From Anaerobiospirillum sp. NML120449 (GTDB lineage: Bacteria > Pseudomonadota > Gammaproteobacteria > Enterobacterales > Succinivibrionaceae): a stretch of 64,000 bases of DNA. The position numbers and the translations under genes were made by a program. Positions 18,481-28,757 of this stretch are shown here, in pieces (the first letter of the stretch is position 1; each line of letters opens with the position of its first letter). The stretch spans positions 1 through 64,000 of the forward strand of contig NZ_JALKIL010000004.1 in assembly GCF_023051105.1 (NCBI RefSeq). Reading direction: 5' to 3'. The notes under the pieces are model-generated. The model made no database searches. It had not been told where the DNA came from and was given only the letters and a program-made list of their open reading frames with translations.

Positions 18481-18981
18481 ATGGCAAATCAGGTTACTTT
18501 CACCCTTGCAGATGAAGAGGCAACTCTGGCTCTGGGAGCGGCTCTGGCCAAAGTGCTCAGTGCCCAGTGTGAGCAGACAGGAAACAGGGCCCTTTGTATT
18601 AATCTCGAGGGTGATCTGGGAGCAGGCAAGACCACCATGACCCGTGGTCTGCTAAGAGCTCTTGGACATGAGGGTACGGTCAAGTCTCCTACCTATACCC
18701 TGGTTGAAAGCTATGAGCCTAAGGGCCCTCAGATGGTGATTTACCACTTTGATCTCTACCGTCTTATGGATCCTGAAGAGCTTGAGCTTATGGGCATTCG
18801 CGATTACTTTGCCCGCCGTGGTATCTGCCTTATCGAATGGCCAGACCGTGGTCATGGCCTGCTGCCTGATCCTGATCTTACTGTGGCCATTAAGCACGAA
18901 AGCGAGGGCCGGACCGTCACGGTAAGCTCAACTCTGCTCTCATCTGAGCAGCTCAATACTATCGCTGCGTCAGCTGGCTAA
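18481..18981 (+). CDS. tsaE: tRNA threonylcarbamoyladenosine biosynthesis ATPase TsaE
   Basis: TsaE is the P-loop ATPase that, with TsaB and TsaD, makes the t6A modification at position 37 of ANN-decoding tRNAs. The Walker A is GDLGAGKTTMTRGLLRALG, followed by the family signature VKSPTYTLVESY and LIEWPDRG. The 166-residue length is typical. ATG at 18481 is preceded by GGAGAG; the longer frame from 18418 lacks this support. It sits between nnr and amiB as in E. coli. Confidence 0.96.
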   Translation: MANQVTFTLADEEATLALGAALAKVLSAQCEQTGNRALCINLEGDLGAGKTTMTRGLLRALGHEGTVKSPTYTLVESYEPKGPQMVIYHFDLYRLMDPEELELMGIRDYFARRGICLIEWPDRGHGLLPDPDLTVAIKHESEGRTVTVSSTLLSSEQLNTIAASAG

Positions 18982-19035
18982 GCCCGGCCACTGCTCACGC
19001 CTGCCCGGCAGCTGGGCAGCCTGACAGCATGGCTG

Positions 19036-19163
19036 CCATGGACCTGACCGGTCTTGCAGGCCATAACCACAGTGCCTGACCTGGCTGTCAGGCCGTAGCC
19101 ACAGTGCCTGACCTGGCTGTCAGGCCGTAGCCACAGTGCCTGACCGGTCTTTCAGGCCTTAGC
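19036..19163. repeat. 32-bp tandem repeat
   Basis: Near-identical copies begin at 19067, 19099 and 19131 with the shared string CCACAGTGCCTGACCTGG and an internal CTGTCAGGCCGTAG. A diverged partial copy precedes them and the last copy drifts. The spacer between tsaE and amiB (18982-19757) otherwise shows no gene. Confidence 0.88.
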
Positions 19164-19757
19164 ATAATGCCGGTCCGGCTGTCAGACCATGATCTGCGGG
19201 CACGGGACGTGCTCAGAGCAGGGGCGTGCCATAACCGTACGCGCAGCACCAGCTGTTGTTGTCTGCAGCTAACGGCGCAGGCGCTCAATTGCCCTATGCG
19301 CGGGGCCAGGCGCCAGACTAAGGCTCTGGCCGGGACGTGTGGCGGGCAGATAATTTTGTCCTTTGTGGCGCGAATTTTTGCACAAAATGCCTGATATAAC
19401 TTAGAATTAGGAACATTGTTTGTGGTTAATTCAGACCGTTTCCATTCAGGACTTTTCAGCTGACCCCAGGGCTGCCGTATAAGTAACGGCCGGCATCTTT
19501 TGACGTGCGCAAAAGAAAGTGCCGCCCCGCCTGACAAGGTACAGTATGCCCACGGTGCAGGCTGCCTCAGTGCCGGCTGCTCCTGGTGCATACTGCCCTG
19601 AACGGGCAGAGCTGTGCGGCGGGCAGAGCCGTGCGGCTCAGTCCATGGCTTCCTGGCAGGGCAGAGCCCGCCTGTGTACATATGCATGCTGTGCCTAAGC
19701 ACTCTGCCTGAACCTGATCATGTATTTCTGCGGTTACCATCTTTGTAAGGTTTGCTC

Positions 19758-21428
19758 ATGTTATCAGCTCTGATGCGCTTCTTTCCCCTTGTTACGGGCC
19801 TGCTGCTGTCTATGGCAGCGGTGCAGACAGCATTTGCTGATAATATTCTGCGCGTAAGAGCCTTCTCCAATGCCGACAAGACCCGTGTGGTACTTGATCT
19901 GGATTACAAGCCGGAGTTCTCCACAGCTCTGAACAAAAACGGCGACCGCTTTGTCGTCCGTCTCAACGACGTCACCAATCACAAGTCCGCCCCGGACCGC
20001 ATCGCCCTGGAACCGCGCTCAGTAGTCACATCATTCGTCAAAAATCTAAGTGGCGATGACGTACGCTATATCTTTGGCCTCAAGGGATCAGGCACCCCAA
20101 ACATCTTCATGCTTGCCCCTATGAACGGCCAGAATTACCGTCTGGTAGTCGATTTCCCTCATACCGCCTCAGAACGTGCTCCTACCTCTGATCAGGAGGT
20201 CAAGGTTCTCTCCCAGAAGGAGGCTGCCAAGCAGGCAGGTACAGGTCAGGGCGCCGGTGTACCACCGGTCAATGTCATCACCGTTGATGATGCTGATGCT
20301 GCCGAAAATGCACTGCTCAACTCCCTGTCCAGTGTAGGTTCTGACGGTATTCGCACCATGACTCCGGCCCAGGTGCAGGAGTATCAGGAGCGTGTTGAGC
20401 AGATTAACGCCCGCAAAGAGGCTCAGACAGCTCAGAACAATAACAATAAACAGCCAGCCCGCCGTCCTCAGGTTGAGGAGGAAGTGCTCGACACCCAAGC
20501 TCCGCCTCCACCAAACAGGGTTTCTCTGCCTAAGGCCAATCCTTATGTCATCGCCATTGACGCAGGTCATGGTGGCAAGGATCCGGGCGCCATTGGCAAG
20601 CGCGGGGTTAAGGAGAAAAACGTAACTCTGGCTGTTGCTACCCAGCTGGCCAAATACGTAAACTCCAATCCAAGATTCAAGGGCACCCTGATTCGATCCA
20701 GCGATGTCTTTGTTGATCTGGACCGCCGCTCTGAAGTTGCCCGTGGTCATAAGGCCGATATTCTTATTTCCATCCACGCAGACTCGGTAGCTTCAGGCTC
20801 TTCTGCCCGTGGTGCTTCAGTATGGGTGCTGTCCAACAACCGTGCTCAGCGTGAAAATAACAAGGTGCTCAAGGGCGATGGCAAGGGCCAGCTGCTCTCA
20901 GGTGTAAGTGAGGTACTGTCCTCAGCTGACAAGCAGAACCCTTATCTTGCTGCCACCATCCTGTCCATGACCTCTGACAATACCCGCTCTGAGGGCTATA
21001 ACATGGGTCAGGAAATTCTCAACAAGCTGGGTAAGTTCACCAAGCTGCACAAGAAAGAGCCAATTCACGCCTCGCTTGCAGTATTAAAGTCCCCTGATAT
21101 TCCATCATTACTGATTGAGACCGGCTTCCTTTCCAATCCTTATGAGGAAATCCAGCTCAATCAGCCTAATTACCAGAAGCAGATTGCCTACGCTATCTAT
21201 CAGGGTATTGTGGCCTATTACGAGAAGTACACCATTCAGCACATCAAGAGCCGCTATGAGAGTGCTATCCGTACCGGTGCTGCCAAGGTCAGGATTCACG
21301 AAGTTCATAAGGGTGAGTCCCTGTCGGTAATTGCCCAGAAGAACAAGACCACAGTCTCCGCCATCAAGGCCTACAACAAGCTCACCAGTGACAATATCCG
21401 CATTGGTCAGAAGCTCATCATCCCATAA
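19758..21428 (+). CDS. amiB: N-acetylmuramoyl-L-alanine amidase AmiB
   Basis: AmiB cleaves the amide bond between MurNAc and the stem peptide during cell separation, in the periplasm. The 556-residue product has a Sec signal peptide ending TAFA|DN, an AMIN domain (residues of about 24-130) that would target the septum, an Ala/Gln-rich linker, and the Amidase_3 catalytic domain (zinc-ligand segments IDAGHGGKDPGAIG, ISIHADSV and the Glu in IETGFLSN). A single C-terminal LysM domain (VHKGESLSVIAQKN) binds peptidoglycan. ATG at 19758 has TAAGG seven bases upstream. It is normally activated by EnvC/NlpD-type factors. Its place before mutL matches E. coli. Confidence 0.95.
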   Translation: MLSALMRFFPLVTGLLLSMAAVQTAFADNILRVRAFSNADKTRVVLDLDYKPEFSTALNKNGDRFVVRLNDVTNHKSAPDRIALEPRSVVTSFVKNLSGDDVRYIFGLKGSGTPNIFMLAPMNGQNYRLVVDFPHTASERAPTSDQEVKVLSQKEAAKQAGTGQGAGVPPVNVITVDDADAAENALLNSLSSVGSDGIRTMTPAQVQEYQERVEQINARKEAQTAQNNNNKQPARRPQVEEEVLDTQAPPPPNRVSLPKANPYVIAIDAGHGGKDPGAIGKRGVKEKNVTLAVATQLAKYVNSNPRFKGTLIRSSDVFVDLDRRSEVARGHKADILISIHADSVASGSSARGASVWVLSNNRAQRENNKVLKGDGKGQLLSGVSEVLSSADKQNPYLAATILSMTSDNTRSEGYNMGQEILNKLGKFTKLHKKEPIHASLAVLKSPDIPSLLIETGFLSNPYEEIQLNQPNYQKQIAYAIYQGIVAYYEKYTIQHIKSRYESAIRTGAAKVRIHEVHKGESLSVIAQKNKTTVSAIKAYNKLTSDNIRIGQKLIIP

Positions 21429-21933
21429 TCATCTCATAGCTGGTTGCAGCTGGAGCCCATATCAGGGCTGCAGCCGTAACCGGCCCGGGACGTACCAGGC
21501 ATCCAGAAGTCCGGACATCCGGATATCCATGCGTCCAGAAATTCAGGCATCCTGACATTCAGGTCCGTCCCGTCAACTCTTTCCCTCAGACCATATGCTG
21601 ACAGTGCACAGTCTGCCTGCGGTATATACCTGAGCGGTCAAAACCTCTATACTCAAAGATCGTCACTTTCTCATCCCTGTCCGCACAGAACGTGTCCTCA
21701 TCTGCTCCCGACATCAGTGTCTGCAGCAGCTGAGCCCGGACCCTTTGTGCCCGCCAGCGCGTCATGGCCATTGGTCGCCACGCATACCGGCAGCTGCGGC
21801 ACAGCCTGAATCTGCAGCCGCAGCAACAGCTGCTGCGGGCGCAACAGCTGCAGCTGGTGCAGCAAGGGCTGCTGCATCAGCGGCGGGGCGAGGGTGATAT
21901 TGTCAGGGAGCATTGTTTTTCAGCGGGTTTGTT

Positions 21934-24900
21934 ATGCCAATCAAGCGACTTTCTGTGCAGCTGGCCAATCAGATTGCGGCCGGTGAGGTAGTAGAGCGTC
22001 CTTCCTCTGTGGTCAAGGAGCTGTTAGAAAATGCCGTCGATGCCGGTGCTACCGTTATTACTCTGGAAATTCGCGGATCAGGCAAGCAGCTTATCAAGGT
22101 CACTGACAATGGTAAGGGCATCCCTGAGGATGAACTGGCTCTTGCTCTGGCTCCTCACGCCACTTCCAAAATTGCCTGCCTTGAGGATCTGGCTGCCATT
22201 GTCACCATGGGCTTTCGTGGTGAGGCTCTGGCCTCCATTGCCTCAGTATCCCGACTGTCACTTATCTCCCGTACCGCCGATCAGCCTCATGCCTGTCAGG
22301 TAGAGGTATCAGGACCTGAGCAAAATCCCGTAGTAGCTCCGGCAGCCCATCCTGTGGGTACCTCGGTAATTGTCAGCGATCTCTTCTTTAACACCCCGGC
22401 CCGCCGTCACTTCCTCAAGTCAGACAAAACTGAGTTCAACCACATCAAGGATCTGATGATCCGTCTGGCGCTGGTCAATTACGGCATTGAGTTCAGGTTC
22501 ATTGCTGACGGTAAGACTGTGCTGCATGTACAGGCTCAGACCAGAGCCCGTCTTGGCGATCGTATAGCCCAGCTGCTCGGCCGTGAGTTTAAAAACGACG
22601 TGCTGCGCTTTGACAATGGCGATGAAAGCTATGTTAATGCCTACCGCCGCTATCTCAATCTGGCTGTGCCCTATGACAGCGGCGCCGACGTAATTGAGGA
22701 CGGTCTGAGCCCTGATGATTATGATCCGCTCAGTCGTCAGGTGCTGTCCATTTACGGTGTACTTGTCAGGCCTCAGTCCTTTACCCGTGCTACCCCCGAT
22801 CGCCTGCTGACCTTTCTCAATGGCCGCTGCATTTCTGATCGTACGGTGAACCATGCCATACGTGAGGCTTACCTCAATGCCGTGCAGCAGGATATGGACT
22901 TCAAGCCGTGCATACGTGGCGTTATTTTCATGGAGTGCGATCCGCGCACTGTTGATGTCAACGTTCATCCACGCAAGGATGAGGTGCGCTTTCACAATTC
23001 CAGCATCATCCATGACTGCATTCTGGCCAACGTAAAGTCAGTTTTTGAGCTCAACCATATCAACAGGGGCAATGCCCGCATGGGCAGCCTTGGTGTCGAT
23101 GACGTCACCATTGTCGATCATTCAAAGGCTCCGCAGGACGGCATCAGCCCTGAGGAGATCGTACGTCGCCGCCGCGAAGCTCTGGGCACTGAGCGCAGCC
23201 GCCAGTACGCCGCTGCCATCGAGCAGTACCTGAGCTCCACCCTGAATCCGCTGCACCCTCTGCCAGACGGCGAAAGTGTCGCCCAGACTGCTGCCGCCGC
23301 CGGGGGCTCTGCTCCCGGCGACACAGGCGCTGCAGCTCTTACCGGCCGCCTGTGCTGCTTTGCCGACCTGCTGGCACGAGCCCGCAAGGGAGATGCATCA
23401 TCTCAGGCACTGGAGTTCATTACCAGGCTGCGCCACGGCCAGCTCGGTACTGACCATCATCCATCGGCGCAGCCGCAGGGCGGCATGGCCCCACATGATG
23501 GCATGGAACAACAGGGCGGTATGGCGCCACAGGAAGGCATGGCACCGCAGGAAGGCATGGCACCGCAGAGCGGCATGGGACCGTCCGCACAGCCGTCATA
23601 CGGCCGGGGCGGCATCTGGAATGGCAGTCTCTTTGATGAAGAAGAGGACATACTCCCAGATACCGGCAGCTCCAGCGGAGGCTCAGGTTCAGGCTTAAGC
23701 TGCAGCTCCGGCCCTGCTCAGAGCAGTCAGGGGCAGGCAGGGGCGCATGATGACGGCAGCGATGTGCTTGAAGATGATGATGAGGGCCACCAGAGCGGCT
23801 TTTCAGGGCAGGGCGGCGGTTCTGCCCGCCGTGCTGGTCCTTCCGGAGCTGTTAACAGGGGCAGCAGTGCTTTTAGCCTTGATTTCCTGTTGCAGACCCA
23901 GGAGCGCGAGCGCATCACCCGCATGCTCAACAATGCCTCCCGCAAAGGCCAGGCAGCCGATGAGAGTTCACAGCCGCCTCAAGCTTCCTCAACAGCCGAA
24001 ACAGTTGATGATGCATTTGCCCAGTCAGCGGCCGAAGCCCTTAACTGGGCGGCCTCCGCTGACAGCCCCTCTGGTGCTGCCAGCAGCACCGCCGGGAACA
24101 GCCCTGAGCCAGGCACTGCCCTGGGCTCAGAGCAAAGCCCAGATCCCGACTCAGCTCACAGCTCTGGCCCGTCCGGCCTGGTCTTTGACAGCTCAGCCAG
24201 TCTGGAGCGTGCCCGTGCCATGGCCTGTCAGGCCCATGACGAGGAGTGCTCAAATGAGGGCAGCGCAGTGCCAGATGCAGACGCTGCTGGTGCAGCAGGG
24301 GCTGACAGCCGCCAGGACGATCAGGTTCTGCATCGCTCCATGATGAGTGATGCGGCGACAGCTCATGGCGGAGATGCGCATGCCGCTGCAGCAGCGGCTG
24401 CTGCAGGAGCTGCTGCGGCCGCAGCCTCAGCCATGGACAGCCATACGGGCACATCAGGCAACTGCGATTACGGTTATGCCATGGGCGCCGGGCATGGCAG
24501 CGATGCGGACCATGACCCGGGCCGTGATTACGGGCAAGACTATGCCTGTGACTATGGTGACAGGTATGCAGGGGCGGGCGGTACTGATGCTGGTCCGGGC
24601 GGTGCTGGTGCAGGTCCGGTAATGGACTGTCCGGGTATGCAGCGCATGAGTGCGGATCAGGTAAGCGAGCTGATGTCGCTTCAGGGCAAATGTCAGTTCC
24701 AGTCGCTGGTAACGGCTGATGTGGCCCTGATGAATATTGGCAGCCGCTATTTCATGGTGCGCTGCTCTGAGCTGTATTACAGTCGCAGTGCCTTTGAGTA
24801 TGCCCGCGATGTGCAGGGCGATCAGGTCAAATCAAATGAGCTGCCTATGCCTTTTGCCATACGCTGTGACGGCGCGCTGATTCAGGCCTGCCGCTCTCTT

Positions 24901-25266
24901 GAGGTGGTGCAGGCAGCTGCACGCTGCGGCTTTGGGGTGCGCAGTGTGGCCATACGCTCAAGTATAGAGCTCAGCACCATTCCGGCTCTGGCATCAGGTT
25001 GCAACCTGGCAGCTGTAGCCCTTGAAGCACTGCGCATCATTGCCGCGCAGACCGCCATGATTAATCTTGAGGCCAGGTGCCCGCAGCAGCTTGCTGAACT
25101 TATGGCCCGCTGCCGCCCGGTAGCCATTAATACGGCCTATGATGCCCGCAATCTGATTGAGGGCATAGACAGCATGATGTCACTGCAAAAAGCCGCCGAG
25201 CAGGGGGCCCTGATGGAAATAAGCCTGCTTGATATGGCCCGGGTGCTGCTGGGTGCGCGCAGCTGA
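21934..25266 (+). CDS. mutL: DNA mismatch repair protein MutL with a very long linker
   Basis: MutL couples MutS mismatch recognition to downstream nicking and excision. The N-terminal GHKL ATPase (residues 1-335) is complete: ELLENAVDAGAT, DNGKGIP, TMGFRGEALASI and GTSVIVSDLFFNTPARRHF. NVHPRKDEVRF ends the conserved half. The C-terminal dimerisation domain (residues of about 900-1110) is recognisable from LVTADVALMNIGSRYFMVRC. At 1110 residues it is about 500 longer than E. coli MutL. The excess is a disordered linker (about 440-895) rich in Ala, Gly, Ser and Gln, including a six-residue repeat GMAPQE. The C-terminal domain lacks the DQHAxxER endonuclease motif, as in E. coli. ATG at 21934 gives the canonical MPIKRL start. 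Confidence 0.96.
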   Translation: MPIKRLSVQLANQIAAGEVVERPSSVVKELLENAVDAGATVITLEIRGSGKQLIKVTDNGKGIPEDELALALAPHATSKIACLEDLAAIVTMGFRGEALASIASVSRLSLISRTADQPHACQVEVSGPEQNPVVAPAAHPVGTSVIVSDLFFNTPARRHFLKSDKTEFNHIKDLMIRLALVNYGIEFRFIADGKTVLHVQAQTRARLGDRIAQLLGREFKNDVLRFDNGDESYVNAYRRYLNLAVPYDSGADVIEDGLSPDDYDPLSRQVLSIYGVLVRPQSFTRATPDRLLTFLNGRCISDRTVNHAIREAYLNAVQQDMDFKPCIRGVIFMECDPRTVDVNVHPRKDEVRFHNSSIIHDCILANVKSVFELNHINRGNARMGSLGVDDVTIVDHSKAPQDGISPEEIVRRRREALGTERSRQYAAAIEQYLSSTLNPLHPLPDGESVAQTAAAAGGSAPGDTGAAALTGRLCCFADLLARARKGDASSQALEFITRLRHGQLGTDHHPSAQPQGGMAPHDGMEQQGGMAPQEGMAPQEGMAPQSGMGPSAQPSYGRGGIWNGSLFDEEEDILPDTGSSSGGSGSGLSCSSGPAQSSQGQAGAHDDGSDVLEDDDEGHQSGFSGQGGGSARRAGPSGAVNRGSSAFSLDFLLQTQERERITRMLNNASRKGQAADESSQPPQASSTAETVDDAFAQSAAEALNWAASADSPSGAASSTAGNSPEPGTALGSEQSPDPDSAHSSGPSGLVFDSSASLERARAMACQAHDEECSNEGSAVPDADAAGAAGADSRQDDQVLHRSMMSDAATAHGGDAHAAAAAAAAGAAAAAASAMDSHTGTSGNCDYGYAMGAGHGSDADHDPGRDYGQDYACDYGDRYAGAGGTDAGPGGAGAGPVMDCPGMQRMSADQVSELMSLQGKCQFQSLVTADVALMNIGSRYFMVRCSELYYSRSAFEYARDVQGDQVKSNELPMPFAIRCDGALIQACRSLEVVQAAARCGFGVRSVAIRSSIELSTIPALASGCNLAAVALEALRIIAAQTAMINLEARCPQQLAELMARCRPVAINTAYDARNLIEGIDSMMSLQKAAEQGALMEISLLDMARVLLGARS

Positions 25267-25416
25267 AAACTCAGCGGCCAGACTGACCCGGCATCGCCCT
25301 TGGCGCCGGCCCGCCAGTGGGCAGGGCCAGCCAGGCAGGGGCAGCCAGGCAGGGCCAGCCGGGCAGAGGCACTTTAATTTGCGATTAACCTATTAATACC
25401 AGGAGAGTCCTGACTT

Positions 25417-26403
25417 ATGTATGAGGCTGTAGTAATTCTGGGCCCGACGGCATCAGGTAAAAGCGCTCTTTCTCTGGAGCTGGCACGTCATTACCGTGCT
25501 GAAATTATTTCCCTTGATTCAGCCCTGATTTACAGGGACATGGACATAGGAACAGCCAAACCGTCAGCCGAGGAAAGAGCTGTCTGTCCTCATCACCTTA
25601 TCGATATCTGTGATCCGGCTGAAAGCTACAGTGCCGCCTCATTTCGTCATGACTGCATTGAACTGGTCAGAGATATCAGGGAGCGTGGCGCCCTGCCGGT
25701 AATATGCGGCGGCACCATGATGTATTACAAAGCCCTGGTTGAGGGGCTGTCGCCTCTGCCTGAGACTGACCTGCAGGTGCGTGCAAAGGTACAGGCCATG
25801 GCCGATGAGAAGGGCTGGCCGGCGGTGCATGAGCTGCTCAGAGAATTTGATCCCGTGCTGCATGAAAAGCTTGCTCCCAACGATCGTCAGCGTGTGGCCA
25901 GAGCACTTGAGGTTTACTACATGACAGGCCGGGCCATGAGCTCTTACTTTTCCGAGCCTAAAAACGAATGTCCTTTCAGCCGTTTTGAAATGGTGCTGCT
26001 CCCTGAGGGCAATGATCGCAGTGCCCTGCGCGTGCTGATACGCCAGCGCTTTGAAAAGATGCTTGAGGACGGTCTTATTGACGAAGTTGCAGAGCTGCTG
26101 CAAAGAGGCGACCTTACAGATGACATGCCGTCCATACGCTCGGTAGGCTACCGTCAGGTGGCCATGTATCTGCGCAAGGAGGTCAGCTATGAGGAAATGA
26201 TTGAGCTCAGCGTCATAGCCACGGCCCGCCTTGCCAAGCATCAGATGACCTGGCTGCGTGGCGGCCTTAAGGATGTGGGCAGCAGTGACGAGCTGGTGCG
26301 TCATGTCCTTACCATCGAGGACAGAAACAAAACCCAGCGCATGCTCGAGCTTATGGCAGCCGAGCCCTCTTTCGAGCAGTACCGTATCAGTCCTCAGTCT
26401 TAG
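25417..26403 (+). CDS. miaA: tRNA dimethylallyltransferase MiaA
   Basis: MiaA transfers the dimethylallyl group to adenosine 37 of UNN-decoding tRNAs. The 328-residue protein has the P-loop GPTASGKSALSLELA, the DSALIYRDMDIGTAKPS motif, PHHLIDICDP, and CGGTMMYYKAL, all typical. RSVGYRQ near residue 240 is the tRNA-binding motif. ATG at 25417 follows AGGAG at a longer-than-usual spacing. It follows mutL as expected, but hfq does not follow it. Confidence 0.97.
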   Translation: MYEAVVILGPTASGKSALSLELARHYRAEIISLDSALIYRDMDIGTAKPSAEERAVCPHHLIDICDPAESYSAASFRHDCIELVRDIRERGALPVICGGTMMYYKALVEGLSPLPETDLQVRAKVQAMADEKGWPAVHELLREFDPVLHEKLAPNDRQRVARALEVYYMTGRAMSSYFSEPKNECPFSRFEMVLLPEGNDRSALRVLIRQRFEKMLEDGLIDEVAELLQRGDLTDDMPSIRSVGYRQVAMYLRKEVSYEEMIELSVIATARLAKHQMTWLRGGLKDVGSSDELVRHVLTIEDRNKTQRMLELMAAEPSFEQYRISPQS

Positions 26404-26695
26404 CGCAGCCGGGCGTGCCGCCGGACGTGCCGCCCGGCAGCGCCTGAGGCCGCGCCACGGACCTGCCTGCCGCGCCAGGGCGGCGGTTGCAGGCAGGCGC
26501 GCTCCAGCAGGGGCCATATAGTCACAAAGGCTGATAATTATGGCAAAATAGCTATTCCCAGGGGAAAGGACTTTCATAAGGATGCTGAGGATGCAGTTGT
26601 GATACGCAGGATATGACCACTGAGGTCATTGGGTGCAGACGCTGCAGATCAGTATCAGCCTGAGATTTGTGTAACAGAGCAGAGAGGCGGTGAGT

Positions 26696-27184
26696 ATGGC
26701 TACAGAACGTTTAGATAAGAAAAGCCGTGATCATTATTTGAGGCAGGAGACCTTTATTGCCAAGGCTCTGGGGATTAACGAAGACGAGGCCCTTACTGAT
26801 GAGAGAATGGAGCTCAGTCAGCTTATCTACGAACTCGATGGCAATATCAAGGCCAATGAGGTGAATCTTTTTGAGAGTGACCCGAGAATTCTGACTCCGG
26901 CCAACATGAGCTCATATGTCGAGGACATGATTGCAAAAAGTACTGAAATCAGCACCATTGCAACCACCATGGCGCCGATCTGGGCCCTCGATTACATCAA
27001 GATCTTCATGTTCGATCTGGAGCGTCTTATTGACCTTGGCGACAACAGATTCCGCCAGAACTATGTTTTCTTCACCCGTGCCCTGAACGCTGCCCTTGAA
27101 CGCAACGACATGGTGGCTCTGGCTGATCTTTTCGGCGGCGAGTGCCCGTCACTGCTGCGCTCCATCCTCAACCTGCGCGCCTGA
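26696..27184 (+). CDS. Hypothetical protein at the usual hfq position
   Basis: I do not recognise this 162-residue protein. It is predicted mostly alpha-helical and acidic with no signal peptide or membrane segment. It shows nothing of the Sm fold of Hfq. ATG at 26696 is preceded by GAGAGG; an in-frame GTG lies two codons upstream. It occupies the place between miaA and hflX that hfq holds in most Gammaproteobacteria. The real-gene call rests on a good ribosome-binding site, clean codon use and an informative amino-acid composition. Confidence 0.7.
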   Translation: MATERLDKKSRDHYLRQETFIAKALGINEDEALTDERMELSQLIYELDGNIKANEVNLFESDPRILTPANMSSYVEDMIAKSTEISTIATTMAPIWALDYIKIFMFDLERLIDLGDNRFRQNYVFFTRALNAALERNDMVALADLFGGECPSLLRSILNLRA

Positions 27185-27407
27185 TAAGCTGACAGCGCAG
27201 CTCCGTCAGACATGCCACGTACCCTTAAGGGCCAGGCCAGCGACCAGCCCTGCGGCCTGCACGGGCAGCCCAGCCCTGGCGGCCTGCATCAGGCCGCACC
27301 TGCAGGCGCAGCCTGAGGCGGGCAGGGCTGTCATGACGGAGGCTGACTGAGATTATTAATACAGATGCTGGGAAGCATTGAGCATTCTTTAAAGGAAAAA
27401 ATTATTT

Positions 27408-28757
27408 ATGGCAGAAAAGGAGTTTGAGCCCCTTGGTAAAACCATTCTGGTGCATGTGGAGCTCCCTCAGGCCAAAAACCAGGAAGATCTGGAAGAACTG
27501 CACAGACTTGCAGAATCAGCAGGTGCAGATATCTGTGATGCTGTAGTGTGCCGCCGTGACGGCATTGATCCTCGAACCTATGTAGGTTCAGGCAAGGTAG
27601 TTGAAATTGCCGATGCCGTAAAGGCTCATGAAGCTGAGGTCGTGGTCTTTAACAGCCCGCTGACTCCGGCTCAGGAAAGAAATCTGGAAAAAGAGACCGG
27701 CGTCAGAGTAATGGACCGCATTGCGCTGATTCTGGTGATTTTCGCCATGCGTGCCCGCACCTATGAGGGCAAGCTGCAGGTGGAACTGGCGCAGCTGCGC
27801 TATGAGCAGGCCCGTCTGGTACGTGGCTGGACTCACCTTGAGCGTCAGAAGGGCGGCTTTGGTCTGCGTGGCGGTCCTGGTGAAACTCAGATTGAGCTTG
27901 ACCGTCGTGCTCTGCGTGAGCGTATTGCTGCCATTAAGGAAGATCTTGAGGTAGTAGCACGCCGCCGCGAACAGAACCGTCAGGAGCGTAAGAAAAACGC
28001 CATTCCTGTGGTCTCATTCGTAGGTTATACCAATGCCGGCAAGTCCACGCTCTTCAACCGTCTGACCCGCTCTGAGGTCTATGCTGCTGATCAGCTCTTT
28101 GCCACCCTGGACCCTACATTGCGCAATATGGTGCTTCCGACAGTAGGACGTGTGGTTTTTGCTGATACCGTAGGTTTTATCCGTCATCTGCCTCATGAGC
28201 TGGTAGCTGCTTTCCGCGCTACCCTTGAGGAGACCATTCAGTCTGATCTGCTGCTGCATATTATCGATATTGCCGACCCTCGTATTGAGGACAATATCGA
28301 GGCTGTAAACGCCGTACTTGAGCAGATTAAGGCCGATCAGGTTCCATCTCTGCTGGTATTTAACAAGGCTGACCTCAAAGAAGAGGTTGCTGTGGGCATT
28401 GTGCGCGATGAAACCGGCCGCCCGGTACGTGTCAATGTCTCGGCCCGCAACGGTCTGGGCCTTGATGAGCTGCTGCAGGCCGTATCAGAGCTGCTCACTC
28501 TTGATCAGTGTGAGTTTGAGGTTCGTCTTGAGCACACGGACGGCCGTCTGCGCTCCATGCTCTATGAGCTCAAGGCCGCTCAGTCAGCAGGCTATGATGA
28601 CATGGGCCACGAGCTGCTCAAGGTACGTCTTAAGCCTGCAGATGCAGCCCGTATTGAAAAGCAGTCCGGCGGACGCCTGAGCGCCTGTCTGGTTGACCGC
28701 TCCAATGGTCTGCCATGGCAGCAGGAAGAAAGCTTCGATTTTGAAGACATAGACTGA
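27408..28757 (+). CDS. hflX: Ribosome-associated GTPase HflX
   Basis: HflX is an Obg-like GTPase that binds the large ribosomal subunit and splits stalled ribosomes under stress. The 449-residue protein has the N-terminal HflX domain (residues 1-195, with VGSGKVVEIADAV and GPGETQIELDRR) and a G domain: G1 GYTNAGKSTLFNRL, G3 DTVGFIRHLPHELV, G4 NKAD and G5 SARNG. ATG at 27408 is preceded by AAAGGA. It precedes hflK-hflC in the conserved order. Confidence 0.97.
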   Translation: MAEKEFEPLGKTILVHVELPQAKNQEDLEELHRLAESAGADICDAVVCRRDGIDPRTYVGSGKVVEIADAVKAHEAEVVVFNSPLTPAQERNLEKETGVRVMDRIALILVIFAMRARTYEGKLQVELAQLRYEQARLVRGWTHLERQKGGFGLRGGPGETQIELDRRALRERIAAIKEDLEVVARRREQNRQERKKNAIPVVSFVGYTNAGKSTLFNRLTRSEVYAADQLFATLDPTLRNMVLPTVGRVVFADTVGFIRHLPHELVAAFRATLEETIQSDLLLHIIDIADPRIEDNIEAVNAVLEQIKADQVPSLLVFNKADLKEEVAVGIVRDETGRPVRVNVSARNGLGLDELLQAVSELLTLDQCEFEVRLEHTDGRLRSMLYELKAAQSAGYDDMGHELLKVRLKPADAARIEKQSGGRLSACLVDRSNGLPWQQEESFDFEDID

